Shown here piece after piece: positions 1 to 9,439 of a stretch of 64,000 nt of DNA (positions are counted from its first letter, which is position 1; every line of letters begins with the position of its first letter). The translations under genes were made by a program, and so were the position numbers. The stretch spans positions 73,396 to 137,395 of the forward strand of contig DMYD01000028.1 of NCBI GenBank assembly GCA_003483745.1, in the 5' to 3' direction. The DNA comes from Roseburia sp. GTDB lineage: Bacteria > Bacillota > Clostridia > Lachnospirales > Lachnospiraceae. Below the pieces are notes generated by a model that saw only the letters and a program-made list of their open reading frames with translations, made no database searches and had not been told where the DNA came from.

Positions 1-2901
1 GAAACAGAAATGGCGGAGATCTCAGAGGCAACAGAAAACTCACAGGTAACAGAAAATTTTGAGACGGAAGAGAGCACCGGGGAAACGGAAGCAGCAGAGA
101 CGACAGAAAACACCGGAACAGAAGAAACATCTGAAACGGCTGGAGATACCGGGAAAGAAAAAACTTCTGAGGCAACAGAAAGTGCGGAAGGTGTAACGGA
201 TACGGAGACAACAGAGAGCACGGAAGGCGCAACGGATACAGAGACAACAGAAAACACCGAAGGAACGGAAGGTTCTGAGGAAACAGAAAGCACACAAAAA
301 GTGGAAAATCTTAAGGCAGCTGCCGGGGATCCTGAGACCGAAGAGAGTGAGGACATCATAAAAAAAGATGGAAATGTGACGCCGGGAAGCACTTATGAGA
401 CGGCAGCATCCATTGAACTGAATACGGTTTATACGGCAACCACCGAGAAAATAGCTTCCATATCATCGATCACAGAGATCAAAGATATTAAGATTGCACA
501 CTGGTATAAATTTACAATGAATAAATCAGGAATGGTGCAGCTTAAATTTTCTCATGACAAAATCAATACCACAAACGATTCACCAACCTGGAAGATCGAT
601 TTTATTGCTGATTCGACGGGAAGTATGACATCGATCAACAGTAATGCTTATGATACGGAGAATCATACAGCACAGATTGGTCTTGAGAAGGGTGAGTATT
701 ATGTAAAAATTACAGGCATTTCCAATGTGTTTTTAACGGATTCTTATTCTTACAGATTCAGCGTACAGTATAAAGATGCTTATTGTGAGACAGAACGAAA
801 TAATGACATTTCTACAGCAGATGTTTATGATCAGTTAGGACAGACAATTACGGGAAGTATTCATTCTGTGTCAGATGTCGATTACTATCGTATTGAAACT
901 GCAAAAGACGGCTATATTGTAGTCAATTTAACGCATGATAAAGTTGCAGGACGGCAGAATGCGGCAGTTTATGCAGTCACAGTCTGCGATGCTTCCGGTA
1001 ATTCCGTCTATGAGATGACCAGTAAAGCAGAGGAAGAATCCACAGATTCCATCAAATTAGGGCTGACTGCCGGTAAATATTTTATCAAAGTAGCAGGAGT
1101 AAAAACTTTAGCACAGGAAATATATGACGGAAACTATGGCCTTAAGGCAGCGTTCACGGAGTGCAGTACCTGGGAGCGCGAGAGCAACGACACCTATGAT
1201 ACCGCAAATACAGCTGTTTCCGGTACCACATATAGCGGCGATATCCGTACCTTTAGCGATGTGGATTATTTTAAGACAACACTTTCTGCAAACGGTTATA
1301 TCAATGTGAAACTGACACATCCGGTTGTGAGTGGTCAGGAAACCACAAATATGTATGTGCTCAGCGTGATCCGGAAAGTTGACAAGGATCAGTATACGGA
1401 AGTATATACCACAAACATTCGTGGCGGAGACACCAGTGTTTCCACACCAAATCTTGGACTGCCGCAGGGAGAATATTATGTCAAAATTGCGGGAACCGGA
1501 AAATCATTAGGAACAGCAGTAAGCATTGCAAGTTATCCGGTAAACTATGATGTATGTATCGTAGCAGAGACGGCAGATAACAGAGAGACAGAGTCTAATG
1601 ATACCGCTGCTACTGCAAATACAGTAAAGAGTGGAAAGACTTATTACGGAAGTACCAGCAGTTCTTCAGATAAAGATTATTATAAGATCGTAATGTCAAA
1701 GGCAGGTTATCTGCAGATCAAATTTGGACATAAAAACAGCCAGAGTACGGCAAGCTGTTACAATGTTGTTATTTACAATAAAGATGAAAGCGAGATCTAC
1801 AGTTTTACCAACAAGGGGACAGAGACATCATATACCTCCTGTAAATTAGGATTGGGAGCCGGAGAATATTACGCATGTGTCAGCCAGGCCTCTACACTCT
1901 ATACCGGAGACTATACGATCTGCATGACACAGAAAGCTGCTTCGGGATGGGAGACAGAGAACAATGGTGACTGGGCAAGTGCAGATAATATAAAAGTTGG
2001 CAAAGCAGTAAAAGGCGTGATCACAGGTTTTACATCAGATGAAGATTACTACCGCTTCACACTCACAAAAGCGCAGTATGTTAATTTCAGCCTGGCACAT
2101 AAAAAGATCAATGATGCAGGAAGAAGCTGGTATGTGACACTTTACAATGCAAATGGCAGGAGAGTGAGCAGAAGAGATGACGATCACATCTATTCCTATG
2201 CGGGAAGTACCTATACAGAGTCAGCTGCAGTGAAATTGAGCAGGGGAACCTATTATCTGAAGGTACAGGCATATGCGAAAAATGCAGTGGATAAAGAATA
2301 CACGCTCTGTGTAAATAAGATCCAGAAGAAGAAAACAAGCGTAACTTCTGTAAAATCGACCGCACACAATAAACTGAAGGTTTCATGGAAAGTTGTGCCG
2401 GCTGCTGCTTCCTATCAGATCTACCGCAGCACCCAAAAAGATGGAGATTACCAGAATATCAAAACTATCGACAGTGTGGGCACCAGTTCCTGGACAGACA
2501 GCAGTGTAAAAACCGGACAGACTTATTATTACAAGATCAAGGCAGTTGTTAAGACGCAGGATGGAAATAAGACCAGTGGATTTTCCAATGTAAAATCCGC
2601 AAAGGCTGTGCCGGCAAAGACAACGTTAAAAGCAAAGGCATCGGATGCAAAGAACGTAAAACTGACCTGGTCAAAGGTAAAAGGTGCAAACGGCTATGAA
2701 ATTTACCGCAGTACCGGTAAAAATGGAAAATATAAGAAAGTAACGGCGATATCAAAAGCCGGTACGACATCTTATAAAAACGGAAAATTGAAAAAATCAA
2801 CTACCTATTACTATAAAATCCGTGCATACCGCAAAGTGGATGGAAAGAAAGTATACGGAGACTATTCTTCCGTTGTCTCTGTAAAGACAAAGGCAGAATA
2901 G
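1..2901 (+). CDS. Secreted PPC-repeat / Fn3 surface protein, 5' end outside window
   Basis: The frame is open from base 1, so the start codon and probable signal peptide lie upstream of the window. About 120 residues of Thr/Glu-rich, acidic low-complexity sequence come first. Then come roughly five repeats of about 110-130 residues, each with an E-S/N-N-D start and a DxDYY/F core (for example SDVDYYRIETAKDGY). This resembles bacterial pre-peptidase C-terminal (PPC) beta-sandwich domains. Two Fn3-like domains (YQIYRSTQKDGDY, YEIYRSTGKNGKY) close the protein from about residue 770. No catalytic domain is visible, so it is probably an extracellular adhesive or carbohydrate-binding protein. The same TE-rich stalk and Fn3 style recur in the proteins at 4710 and 25168. 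Function is inferred from architecture only. Confidence 0.8.
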   Translation, partial: ETEMAEISEATENSQVTENFETEESTGETEAAETTENTGTEETSETAGDTGKEKTSEATESAEGVTDTETTESTEGATDTETTENTEGTEGSEETESTQKVENLKAAAGDPETEESEDIIKKDGNVTPGSTYETAASIELNTVYTATTEKIASISSITEIKDIKIAHWYKFTMNKSGMVQLKFSHDKINTTNDSPTWKIDFIADSTGSMTSINSNAYDTENHTAQIGLEKGEYYVKITGISNVFLTDSYSYRFSVQYKDAYCETERNNDISTADVYDQLGQTITGSIHSVSDVDYYRIETAKDGYIVVNLTHDKVAGRQNAAVYAVTVCDASGNSVYEMTSKAEEESTDSIKLGLTAGKYFIKVAGVKTLAQEIYDGNYGLKAAFTECSTWERESNDTYDTANTAVSGTTYSGDIRTFSDVDYFKTTLSANGYINVKLTHPVVSGQETTNMYVLSVIRKVDKDQYTEVYTTNIRGGDTSVSTPNLGLPQGEYYVKIAGTGKSLGTAVSIASYPVNYDVCIVAETADNRETESNDTAATANTVKSGKTYYGSTSSSSDKDYYKIVMSKAGYLQIKFGHKNSQSTASCYNVVIYNKDESEIYSFTNKGTETSYTSCKLGLGAGEYYACVSQASTLYTGDYTICMTQKAASGWETENNGDWASADNIKVGKAVKGVITGFTSDEDYYRFTLTKAQYVNFSLAHKKINDAGRSWYVTLYNANGRRVSRRDDDHIYSYAGSTYTESAAVKLSRGTYYLKVQAYAKNAVDKEYTLCVNKIQKKKTSVTSVKSTAHNKLKVSWKVVPAAASYQIYRSTQKDGDYQNIKTIDSVGTSSWTDSSVKTGQTYYYKIKAVVKTQDGNKTSGFSNVKSAKAVPAKTTLKAKASDAKNVKLTWSKVKGANGYEIYRSTGKNGKYKKVTAISKAGTTSYKNGKLKKSTTYYYKIRAYRKVDGKKVYGDYSSVVSVKTKAE

Positions 2902-2931
2902 ACAAAAAAGAATAAATAAAAAAAGCAGATA

Positions 2932-2970
2932 CCCCGGCGGGACGAATGAAGCATCCTGCCGGGGATTTTT
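2932..2970 (+). terminator. Rho-independent terminator
   Basis: An 11-bp GC-rich stem (CCCCGGCGGGA paired with TCCTGCCGGGG, one G-U) with an 11-nt loop is followed by A and five T. It lies about 30 bases after the stop of the PPC/Fn3 protein and should end its transcript. Confidence 0.88.
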
Positions 2971-2990
2971 ATGTGATAAGAAATTCTTAT

Positions 2991-3056
2991 GATAGATTCG
3001 GGTGTCAAAAAGTGGTTCAAAAATTTGAAAGCCACTTTTTTACACCCGAATCTATC
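2991..3056. repeat. Long nested inverted repeat
   Basis: A perfect 15-bp outer arm (2991-3005 with 3042-3056) encloses further pairs AAAAAGTGG/CCACTTTTT (3007-3015 with 3032-3040) and TTCAAA/TTTGAA. The whole 66 bases can fold into one nearly continuous hairpin. It sits between the terminator of the previous gene and the promoter region of the sugar transferase. It has no T-tract placed like a standard terminator. It could be a MITE-like palindrome, an RNA structure or a protein site; the sequence alone does not decide. The rest of 2971-3188 shows nothing else except a weak promoter. Confidence 0.8.
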
Positions 3057-3123
3057 AAATAAAATGCTCCGCAAGGATGCGCGCACTTTATTTAATATTT
3101 TATGAAAATTATGGTAAGATATA

Positions 3124-3150
3124 TTCAAAGTTTGGGTTTTATGGTAAAAT
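3124..3150 (+). promoter_or_regulatory. Possible promoter for the sugar transferase
   Basis: An extended -10 (TGG then TAAAAT, 3145-3150) lies 38 bases before the start at 3189. The best -35 candidate, TTCAAA at 3124-3129, has a short 15-base spacer, so this is a weak call. Confidence 0.35.
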
Positions 3151-3188
3151 AATATAGATTATGCAAAGGTATAAATGTGAGGTAATTC

Positions 3189-4550
3189 ATGAGAAAACGA
3201 GAAAGATATAAACATCTGTTGAATTTATTTGCCAATTTTGTGATGCTTGTGGCTGAGACAGCAATGTTTGCCTTTATATGGTATAAAATGTATGTGCCGG
3301 AACTGGAGGATACATTCTGGAGAAGAGGAAACTGGGCAGTGGTCGGAATGTATGCCCTGGTGGTATTTTTCTTTATCCGCACATTTGGCGGGTATCGGAT
3401 AGGATACCTTCGGATTACGGATATCTGCCTGTCACAGATCCTTGGAATCCTGTTTGCAAATATTGTTGAATATTTTCAAATCTGTATGATTGCAAAAGAT
3501 TACATGTCAGTGTCTCCGCTGTTGCTGCTTACAGCGGCAGAGATAGCAGTGACGCTGCCGGCTGTATTTGTCGTAAGATATTTTTATGTCAGATTATATC
3601 CGCCGAGACGTATGATCGTGATCTATGGGGAGCATTCGCCGGAAGAACTGATCTCTAAGATCAATTCCAGACGGGACAAGTATGATGTCTGTGCAACTGC
3701 AAGTGCTTATATGGGGCATGAAGCACTGTATTCGAAAATATTAGAGTATGAAGCAGTCGTTTTATGCGATCTGCCTGCAAGTATCCGCAACAAGATTTTA
3801 AAATTCTGTTATGACCAGAATAAAAGAACCTATATTACACCAAAGATATCGGATATCATTTTAAATGGAACAGAAAGCATTCATTTATTTGATACACCGC
3901 TTATGCTTTCAAGAAATCAGGGACTTACCATTGAACAGCGTTTTGTAAAGAGAACGATGGACATCATTTTCGCGTTGCTGGCAATTGTTATTTCGTCTCC
4001 ATTTCTGCTGATCATCGCGCTTGCAATCAAATTGTATGATGGGGGACCGGTATTCTATAAGCAGGAACGTCTGACGAGAGACCGTGAAACATTTCAGATT
4101 ATCAAATTCCGCAGTATGAAGGTGGATTCCGAGAAACAGGGAGCACAGCTTGCCAAGAAAGATGATGACAGGATCACTCCGGTTGGCAGGATCATACGAA
4201 TGACACATCTGGATGAATTGCCGCAGATTTTTAATATTTTAAAGGGAGAAATGTCCTTTGTCGGCCCAAGACCGGAAAGACAGGAAATCGCGGAAAAATA
4301 CGAAGAGGTTGTACCGGAATTTCGTTTCCGTCTGAAAGTAAAAGCCGGACTGACCGGGTATGCACAGGTATATGGAAAGTACAATACAACACCATATGAC
4401 AAATTAAAACTGGATCTGACCTATATCCAGACATATTCAGCATGGCTGGATATGAAGCTTATGCTTATGACATTTAAAATTATGTTTCAGAAAGAAAATA
4501 CAGAAGGCGTAGATGCAAAGCAGACAACAGCAATCAAAAAGGAATCATAA
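3189..4550 (+). CDS. Exopolysaccharide polyprenyl glycosylphosphotransferase (initiating sugar transferase)
   Basis: Membrane enzyme of the bacterial sugar transferase (WcaJ/CpsE-like) family. It moves a sugar-1-phosphate from a nucleotide sugar to undecaprenyl phosphate, starting a glycan repeat unit at the inner face of the membrane. Several N-terminal hydrophobic segments (residues about 10-130) precede a soluble linker. The conserved C-terminal domain starts near residue 250 (KRTMDIIFALLAIVI membrane helix) and contains KFRSM, DELPQIFNILKGEMSFVGPR and KAGLTGYAQVYGKYN. At 453 residues it has the usual full length. A GTGAGG ribosome site precedes the ATG. It stands alone between terminator-like structures. 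The sugar used cannot be read from the sequence. A second, shorter enzyme of this family lies at 32705. Confidence 0.93.
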   Translation: MRKRERYKHLLNLFANFVMLVAETAMFAFIWYKMYVPELEDTFWRRGNWAVVGMYALVVFFFIRTFGGYRIGYLRITDICLSQILGILFANIVEYFQICMIAKDYMSVSPLLLLTAAEIAVTLPAVFVVRYFYVRLYPPRRMIVIYGEHSPEELISKINSRRDKYDVCATASAYMGHEALYSKILEYEAVVLCDLPASIRNKILKFCYDQNKRTYITPKISDIILNGTESIHLFDTPLMLSRNQGLTIEQRFVKRTMDIIFALLAIVISSPFLLIIALAIKLYDGGPVFYKQERLTRDRETFQIIKFRSMKVDSEKQGAQLAKKDDDRITPVGRIIRMTHLDELPQIFNILKGEMSFVGPRPERQEIAEKYEEVVPEFRFRLKVKAGLTGYAQVYGKYNTTPYDKLKLDLTYIQTYSAWLDMKLMLMTFKIMFQKENTEGVDAKQTTAIKKES

Positions 4551-4571
4551 AAAATATACAAGAGGATAATA

Positions 4572-4698
4572 GTGTGAAAAATAAGCTCGATAGCTTATTT
4601 TTCGCACGGCTATTTGTTTCTGAGCAAAAACAAATAGCTTTTATGACAGACGAGAATTTGAGATTCTCGTCGTCTCTTCGCAACAAGTTGCTCAGAAA
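4572..4698 (+). promoter_or_regulatory. Multi-hairpin leader with alternative pairings before the amidase gene
   Basis: Four inverted repeats are packed into 127 bases. H1 (4572-4587 with 4592-4607) has 16 bp with one G-U and loop CGAT. H2 (4609-4619 with 4628-4638) has 11 perfect bp and is followed by TTTT. H3 (4649-4657 with 4663-4671) has 9 bp. H4 pairs 4617-4627 with 4688-4698, 11 perfect bp. H4 uses the loop and one edge of H2, so H2 and H4 exclude each other. H4 ends at the base just before the Shine-Dalgarno of the gene at 4710. This could act as an attenuator or translation switch. No known riboswitch family is recognised. H1 or H2 may also terminate the upstream sugar transferase transcript. 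Confidence 0.6.
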
Positions 4699-4709
4699 TG
4701 AGGATTAGA

Positions 4710-7700
4710 ATGAAAAAAAGGATTTTAGCAGTAATTATGGCAGTCTGTGTGAGCATGACAGCACTGCCGGCAGATGTGCATGCAGCAGAAGATGGTGCGG
4801 TCGTGACAGAAAGCATGCAGGTAACGGAAACATCATCAACGGAAGCAACAGAAGCGACGGAGAAGCCGGACGGAACGGAAATTTCTGAAACCGAAAAGTC
4901 AGCTGGAACAGAAACGGTTGAGCCAGAGACGGCGGAAACCGAAACACCGATTGAGACAGAGACGGCAGAAACCGAAATATCGACAGAGACAGAGAAGGTG
5001 GAAACTGAAACATCGGCTGAGACAGAGACGGCGGAAACCGAAACAACGATTGAGACAGAGACGGCGGAAACCGAAACATCGGTCGTGACAGAAAGTGTTG
5101 AAAAAGAGAGTGCAGAGACGGAAGCAACAGAGACCGGGGCAGTCAAGGCGGCAGAACTCAACTATATGATGGTGGAGTCTCCGTATGTTGAAACACCGGG
5201 TACCCAGAATGTGGTTTTAAGTTTAGGAACAGGCAATGAGCAGCTTTCCGATATTATTTTAAATTATCAGAATGTGACCACTGGAAAAAGCTATCAGATC
5301 GAAGCTGCCGGAACAGAAGAAGATATGATCCGCTTTACCATGGATTTTTCCGGAAACGGACAGGCAGGAGAGTATCAGATCACTTCCGTGCAGTTTACAC
5401 AGGAAAAGACAAAGCAGGAGATCCTGCTGTCAGATCTTGGAATGGATGTAAGATTTGGTGTGAACGAACAGGCAAAAACGAATCCGGATCAGGTGCTTTA
5501 TGATGAAGATGCCTATGCGGATGTGGATGCAGATGTTGTCACCATGAATGAGAAGGGTGAAGTTGTTTCTGAAAACACCGTGGAAAACGTGTTGGATCAG
5601 GGAATTTCAGATGCAGTCATCGGTGGCACGGATAACTTAAAAGGTGCAAACGGTAAGGTGACGGTAGTCCTTGATCCGGGACATGATGATACGCATGCAG
5701 GTGCATCCGGTTTTGGGGTACAGGAGAAAGACCTGACGCTTAAAATCGCTACATACTGTAAAGAAGAATTATCTACCTACGGCGGAATTACCATTTATAT
5801 GACAAGAGAGAGCGGAAGCTGTCCGGCAGGTGGTGGAGACAATATAGCGTGTCTGGATGCCCGCGCAAATCTGGCAAAAAATGTGGGAGCAAGTGTGTTA
5901 GTCAGCTTTCATTTAAATACTGCAAACGGAACAGCAAGAGGTGTGGAAGTCTATTATCCGAATAACAATTATAATGCACAGGTAGGAAGTAACGGACAGG
6001 CACTTGCAAAGAAAATATGTGATAAACTGGCAGCACTTGGCTTAAACTACCGTGGTACAATGATCCGTAATGCGATGAGTGATAAGTATCCGGATGGCTC
6101 TGCAGCAGATTATTATGGACTGATCCGCCGCTGCAAAAATAATGGCATACCGGGACTCATCATCGAGCATGCTTTTTTGGACAATGCTAATGATTATTAT
6201 ACATATTTAAGCTCCGATGATAAATTAAAGGCACTTGGTGTTGCGGACGCCACTGCGATCGCAGAATATTTCGGACTGAAAAAAGGTGCTGGCAGCGTAT
6301 CGATCAGCTATGCACAGTCAAGAGCGGATGGCAGTATCAAATTAAAATGGAGCAGCCTTGATAATGTTGACTGTTATGAGATCTGGCGTGATACGAAAGA
6401 CGCATATGATTATGAAAAAATCGATGAAGTATCCGATGCGACATCTTATATCGATAAAAATGTAGAGACAGGAAAACAATATTACTATCTGATTCGACCG
6501 GTATTTAATGATGGAACCACAGGAGAATTTTCAAGTTCGTTCTCCGGGGTGGCATTAGGCCAGGTAAAACTTACCGGGGCTGTAGCAGCAAGCGGCAAGG
6601 AGATCACGCTGAACTGGAAAAAAGTATCTAAGGCAGAAGGATACCTGATCTACCGGAAAGACAGCAGTGACAGTAAATTTTATCAGGTTGGCAAAGTAAC
6701 ATCCGGCAAGACACTGACTTATACCGATACAGTAACATCCGGTAAAAAAACATATACCTACAAAGTACAGGCATATAATACGAGCAATGGAAAACAGGGT
6801 GTGGGTGCATTTTCTAAAACGAAATCAGCGAAGACACTTGCAAAACCAAAGATTAAATATGCTGTTTCAAATGGAAGTAGACAGATCGAAGTAAACTGGG
6901 GTGCAGTGAGCGGTGCTTATGGATACAGAATCAAACGGAGCACATCGAAGAATGGTACTTATAAAGTTGTTGCAACGGTCAAAGGCAAAAATAAAACCAC
7001 TTATCAGGATAAGAAGTTAGCGGCTGGAAAAACTTATTATTACAAAGTTGAGACAATCAATAAAGTAAACGGCAAAAAAGGATACAGCGGTGATTCTGCG
7101 GCTGTGTCAGCAAAGACATTGAAAAAAACATCCATTACAGCTGTCCGGGCGACAGGTAGCACTTCTGTAAAACTGGAATGGAAAGCGGTGGATGGAGCCT
7201 CTGGTTATCAGATTTACCGAAGCACATCAAAGAGCAAAGGTTATAAAAAGATCGGGCAGGTCAAAGGTAAAAATAAAAAAGTTTATGAAGATAAGTCATT
7301 AGAGGCTGGAAAAACTTATTATTATCAGGTACGTGCCTATAAGAGCAACAGCGCAAAGACCGGTGTGGCTTCATTCTCGAAAGCACAGAAAGTATGGACA
7401 CTCAAACCGGTAGAACTTTCACAGATCACGAGTGACAGTAAAAATCAGGTCTTACTTGGCTGGAAAAAAGTTTCAAAAGCAGAAGGATATGCAATTTACC
7501 GGAGCAGTAAATCAGACAGTGGATTTCAGAAGATTGCTGAAATTACATCCGGTAAAACACTGACCTATACGGATGAGAATGTAACAAGCGGTAATACATA
7601 CTATTATAAAATTGCTGCAACTTATACGATCAAAGGAAGTGCCGGAGAAAGCTACAGTGATGTAGTACAGGTTACAGTCTTAAAACAGGGAAGTATTTCT

Positions 7701-8474
7701 TCCATCACACTAGGAGATAATAATGTATTGAATATTTCCTGGAGTGCTGTGGAAAATGCAGACGGCTATGAACTTGCCGGTGCGACCGGTGAAAATGGAA
7801 CCTATACAACTTTACAGGCCTCCGGTGCAATGTCCTTTACACACAATAATCTGGTACAGGGAACCACATATTACTATAAAGTAAGAGCCTACAAAGATTT
7901 AAGCAGTGGGATCCGTATGTATGGTCCGTGGTCAGAAGTGAAGTCAAAAGCAGCAGCGCATGAGATCATGGGGACAATCAGCGTAACCGTAGATCAGATG
8001 GTATCTTATTATAATAAACGATATACTTTCCCGGCGGATACTTACCGCGATAAGGGAGCGGATTCTGCGGCAGCATTCTTTACCATTTTAAAAGAAGAGG
8101 CGGAAGCAGAAGGTGTAAGAGCGGATTTATTGTTTGCACAGGTTATGTTAGAAACCGGCGGACTTACGTTCGGTGGTGATGTACAGGCAAGCCAGTGCAA
8201 TTTTGGAGGACTCGGTGCAGTCGGAGGCGGCGCTGCAGGTGAGACATACGCAGATGTGAGAACCGGACTTCGCGCACAGGTACAGCATTTAAAGGCCTAT
8301 GCAAGCAAGGACAGCTTAAACAATGCGTGTGTAGATACACGTTTCCAGTATGTATCACGCGAATCAGCCAAGTATGTGGAATGGCTTGCAATCCCACAGA
8401 ATCCGTCCGGTAAAGGCTGGGCGGCAGATGCGGATTATGGTACAAAATTGCTTCGCATCATGAATAGTTTGTAA
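4710..8474 (+). CDS. Secreted N-acetylmuramoyl-L-alanine amidase with six Fn3 repeats and a glucosaminidase-like domain
   Basis: A peptidoglycan hydrolase exported by a signal peptide (KKRILAVIMAVCVSMTALPA...). The start at 4710 is preferred over 4698 because GAGG at 4700-4703 is well spaced from it. A Thr/Glu stalk (about residues 25-145) and a beta-rich region precede an Amidase_3 domain at about 315-520. Its zinc and catalytic residues are visible: H325 (DPGHDD), E339 (GVQEKDL), H401 (SFHLN) and E486 (IIEHAFL). Six Fn3-like repeats of about 90 residues follow. The C-terminus, from about residue 1090, resembles a GH73/LytG-type glucosaminidase domain (LLFAQVMLETGGLTFGG). It may cut both stem peptide and glycan strand. 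Its place beside wall-glycopolymer genes fits wall remodelling during polymer attachment. Expression is probably governed by the hairpin leader at 4572. Confidence 0.9.
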   Translation: MKKRILAVIMAVCVSMTALPADVHAAEDGAVVTESMQVTETSSTEATEATEKPDGTEISETEKSAGTETVEPETAETETPIETETAETEISTETEKVETETSAETETAETETTIETETAETETSVVTESVEKESAETEATETGAVKAAELNYMMVESPYVETPGTQNVVLSLGTGNEQLSDIILNYQNVTTGKSYQIEAAGTEEDMIRFTMDFSGNGQAGEYQITSVQFTQEKTKQEILLSDLGMDVRFGVNEQAKTNPDQVLYDEDAYADVDADVVTMNEKGEVVSENTVENVLDQGISDAVIGGTDNLKGANGKVTVVLDPGHDDTHAGASGFGVQEKDLTLKIATYCKEELSTYGGITIYMTRESGSCPAGGGDNIACLDARANLAKNVGASVLVSFHLNTANGTARGVEVYYPNNNYNAQVGSNGQALAKKICDKLAALGLNYRGTMIRNAMSDKYPDGSAADYYGLIRRCKNNGIPGLIIEHAFLDNANDYYTYLSSDDKLKALGVADATAIAEYFGLKKGAGSVSISYAQSRADGSIKLKWSSLDNVDCYEIWRDTKDAYDYEKIDEVSDATSYIDKNVETGKQYYYLIRPVFNDGTTGEFSSSFSGVALGQVKLTGAVAASGKEITLNWKKVSKAEGYLIYRKDSSDSKFYQVGKVTSGKTLTYTDTVTSGKKTYTYKVQAYNTSNGKQGVGAFSKTKSAKTLAKPKIKYAVSNGSRQIEVNWGAVSGAYGYRIKRSTSKNGTYKVVATVKGKNKTTYQDKKLAAGKTYYYKVETINKVNGKKGYSGDSAAVSAKTLKKTSITAVRATGSTSVKLEWKAVDGASGYQIYRSTSKSKGYKKIGQVKGKNKKVYEDKSLEAGKTYYYQVRAYKSNSAKTGVASFSKAQKVWTLKPVELSQITSDSKNQVLLGWKKVSKAEGYAIYRSSKSDSGFQKIAEITSGKTLTYTDENVTSGNTYYYKIAATYTIKGSAGESYSDVVQVTVLKQGSISSITLGDNNVLNISWSAVENADGYELAGATGENGTYTTLQASGAMSFTHNNLVQGTTYYYKVRAYKDLSSGIRMYGPWSEVKSKAAAHEIMGTISVTVDQMVSYYNKRYTFPADTYRDKGADSAAAFFTILKEEAEAEGVRADLLFAQVMLETGGLTFGGDVQASQCNFGGLGAVGGGAAGETYADVRTGLRAQVQHLKAYASKDSLNNACVDTRFQYVSRESAKYVEWLAIPQNPSGKGWAADADYGTKLLRIMNSL

Positions 8475-8507
8475 ATGGAATAAAATAAGCTTGAACAGGA
8501 TATTTTT

Positions 8508-9326
8508 ATGGAACACAAATATTCAGTATTAATGTCGGTATATAAGAAAGAAAAACCGGAGTTTTTAAGCAAAAGTATCGAGAGTATGCTGCATCAGACA
8601 GTCTTGCCGGATGACTTTGTCATTGTATGTGATGGGCCTTTGACCAAAGAGTTAGATCAGGTCCTTTCCGATGCAAAGCGGCAATATGGTGAACTGTTTC
8701 AGATTATACGGCTTCCGCAGAACAGGGGATTGGGAGCTGCTTTATCTGAGGGAATCAACTATTGCAGATATGAGTGTGTAGCGCGGATGGACAGCGATGA
8801 CATCAGTGTATCCGATCGATGTGAACAGGAAATGGAAGCTTTAAAAGATCCGGAAACCGCGATTGTCGGTGGCTGGATCGATGAGTTTTCACAGGATATT
8901 TCAGAACAGGGAGCTGTCCGCACTGTTCCGGAAGGGACATCTGATATAAAAAAATATGCCAAAAAGCGGAATCCGTTTAATCATCCGACTGTCATGTTTA
9001 AAAAGTCAGCTGTTCTGGCGGTTGGAAATTATCAGACCTGTTATGGATTTGAGGATTATCAGTTGTGGGTGCGTTTGTTGAATGCAGGGTATGAAGGGTA
9101 CAATATCCAAAAAGTTCTTGTGCATATGCGCGTCAGTGATGGCATGTATACACGGCGTGGAGGATTCTCCTATTTTAAAAAGATGGCATATTTCTGGAAT
9201 TATATGAGAAAAAGCGGATTTATCAGTACAGCAGATTTCCTGAAGGCAGTTGTGACAAGGGGAATGGTCAGCCTGATCCCGGTTGGACTGCGTCAGACTG
9301 TTTATGGAGCGTTTCTGCGAAAATAA
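8508..9326 (+). CDS. Family 2 glycosyltransferase (AmsE-like)
   Basis: A GT-A fold glycosyltransferase, cytosolic or membrane-associated. The N-terminus SVLMSVYKKEKPEFL, the nucleotide-binding CDG and the metal-binding MDSDDIS (near residue 90) are typical of GT2. FNHPTVMFKKSAV and GFEDYQLWVRLLNAGY form the acceptor part. At 272 residues it is normal length for AmsE-like enzymes. It lies 34 bases after the amidase and just before the promoter of the teichoic-type operon, so it may be read from the amidase transcript. Donor and acceptor are unknown. Confidence 0.9.
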   Translation: MEHKYSVLMSVYKKEKPEFLSKSIESMLHQTVLPDDFVIVCDGPLTKELDQVLSDAKRQYGELFQIIRLPQNRGLGAALSEGINYCRYECVARMDSDDISVSDRCEQEMEALKDPETAIVGGWIDEFSQDISEQGAVRTVPEGTSDIKKYAKKRNPFNHPTVMFKKSAVLAVGNYQTCYGFEDYQLWVRLLNAGYEGYNIQKVLVHMRVSDGMYTRRGGFSYFKKMAYFWNYMRKSGFISTADFLKAVVTRGMVSLIPVGLRQTVYGAFLRK

Positions 9327-9336
9327 ACAAAAGAAA

Positions 9337-9365
9337 TTGATGGAAAAACAAGCGTATGGTATAAT
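9337..9365 (+). promoter_or_regulatory. Sigma-70 type promoter of the teichoic-acid-like operon
   Basis: TTGATG (9337-9342), a 17-base spacer and TATAAT (9360-9365) with an extended -10 TGG. Start of transcription is expected near 9372, about 68 bases before licD at 9440. It is one of the best promoters in the window and should drive 9440-19921. Confidence 0.75.
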
Positions 9366-9439
9366 TTACGCAACAGTGGAAAAGAAGAGCACTGTTTACA
9401 GGAACACAACGGATGCGTTGATCCTGGAATGGAGACTGA

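Noticed and set aside
4610..5161. Long reading frames on the minus strand across the amidase gene's repeat region
   Set aside because: They mirror the Thr/Glu codon repeats of the plus-strand gene (giving Ser/Val- or Pro/Phe-rich protein), have no ribosome site and match no protein type.
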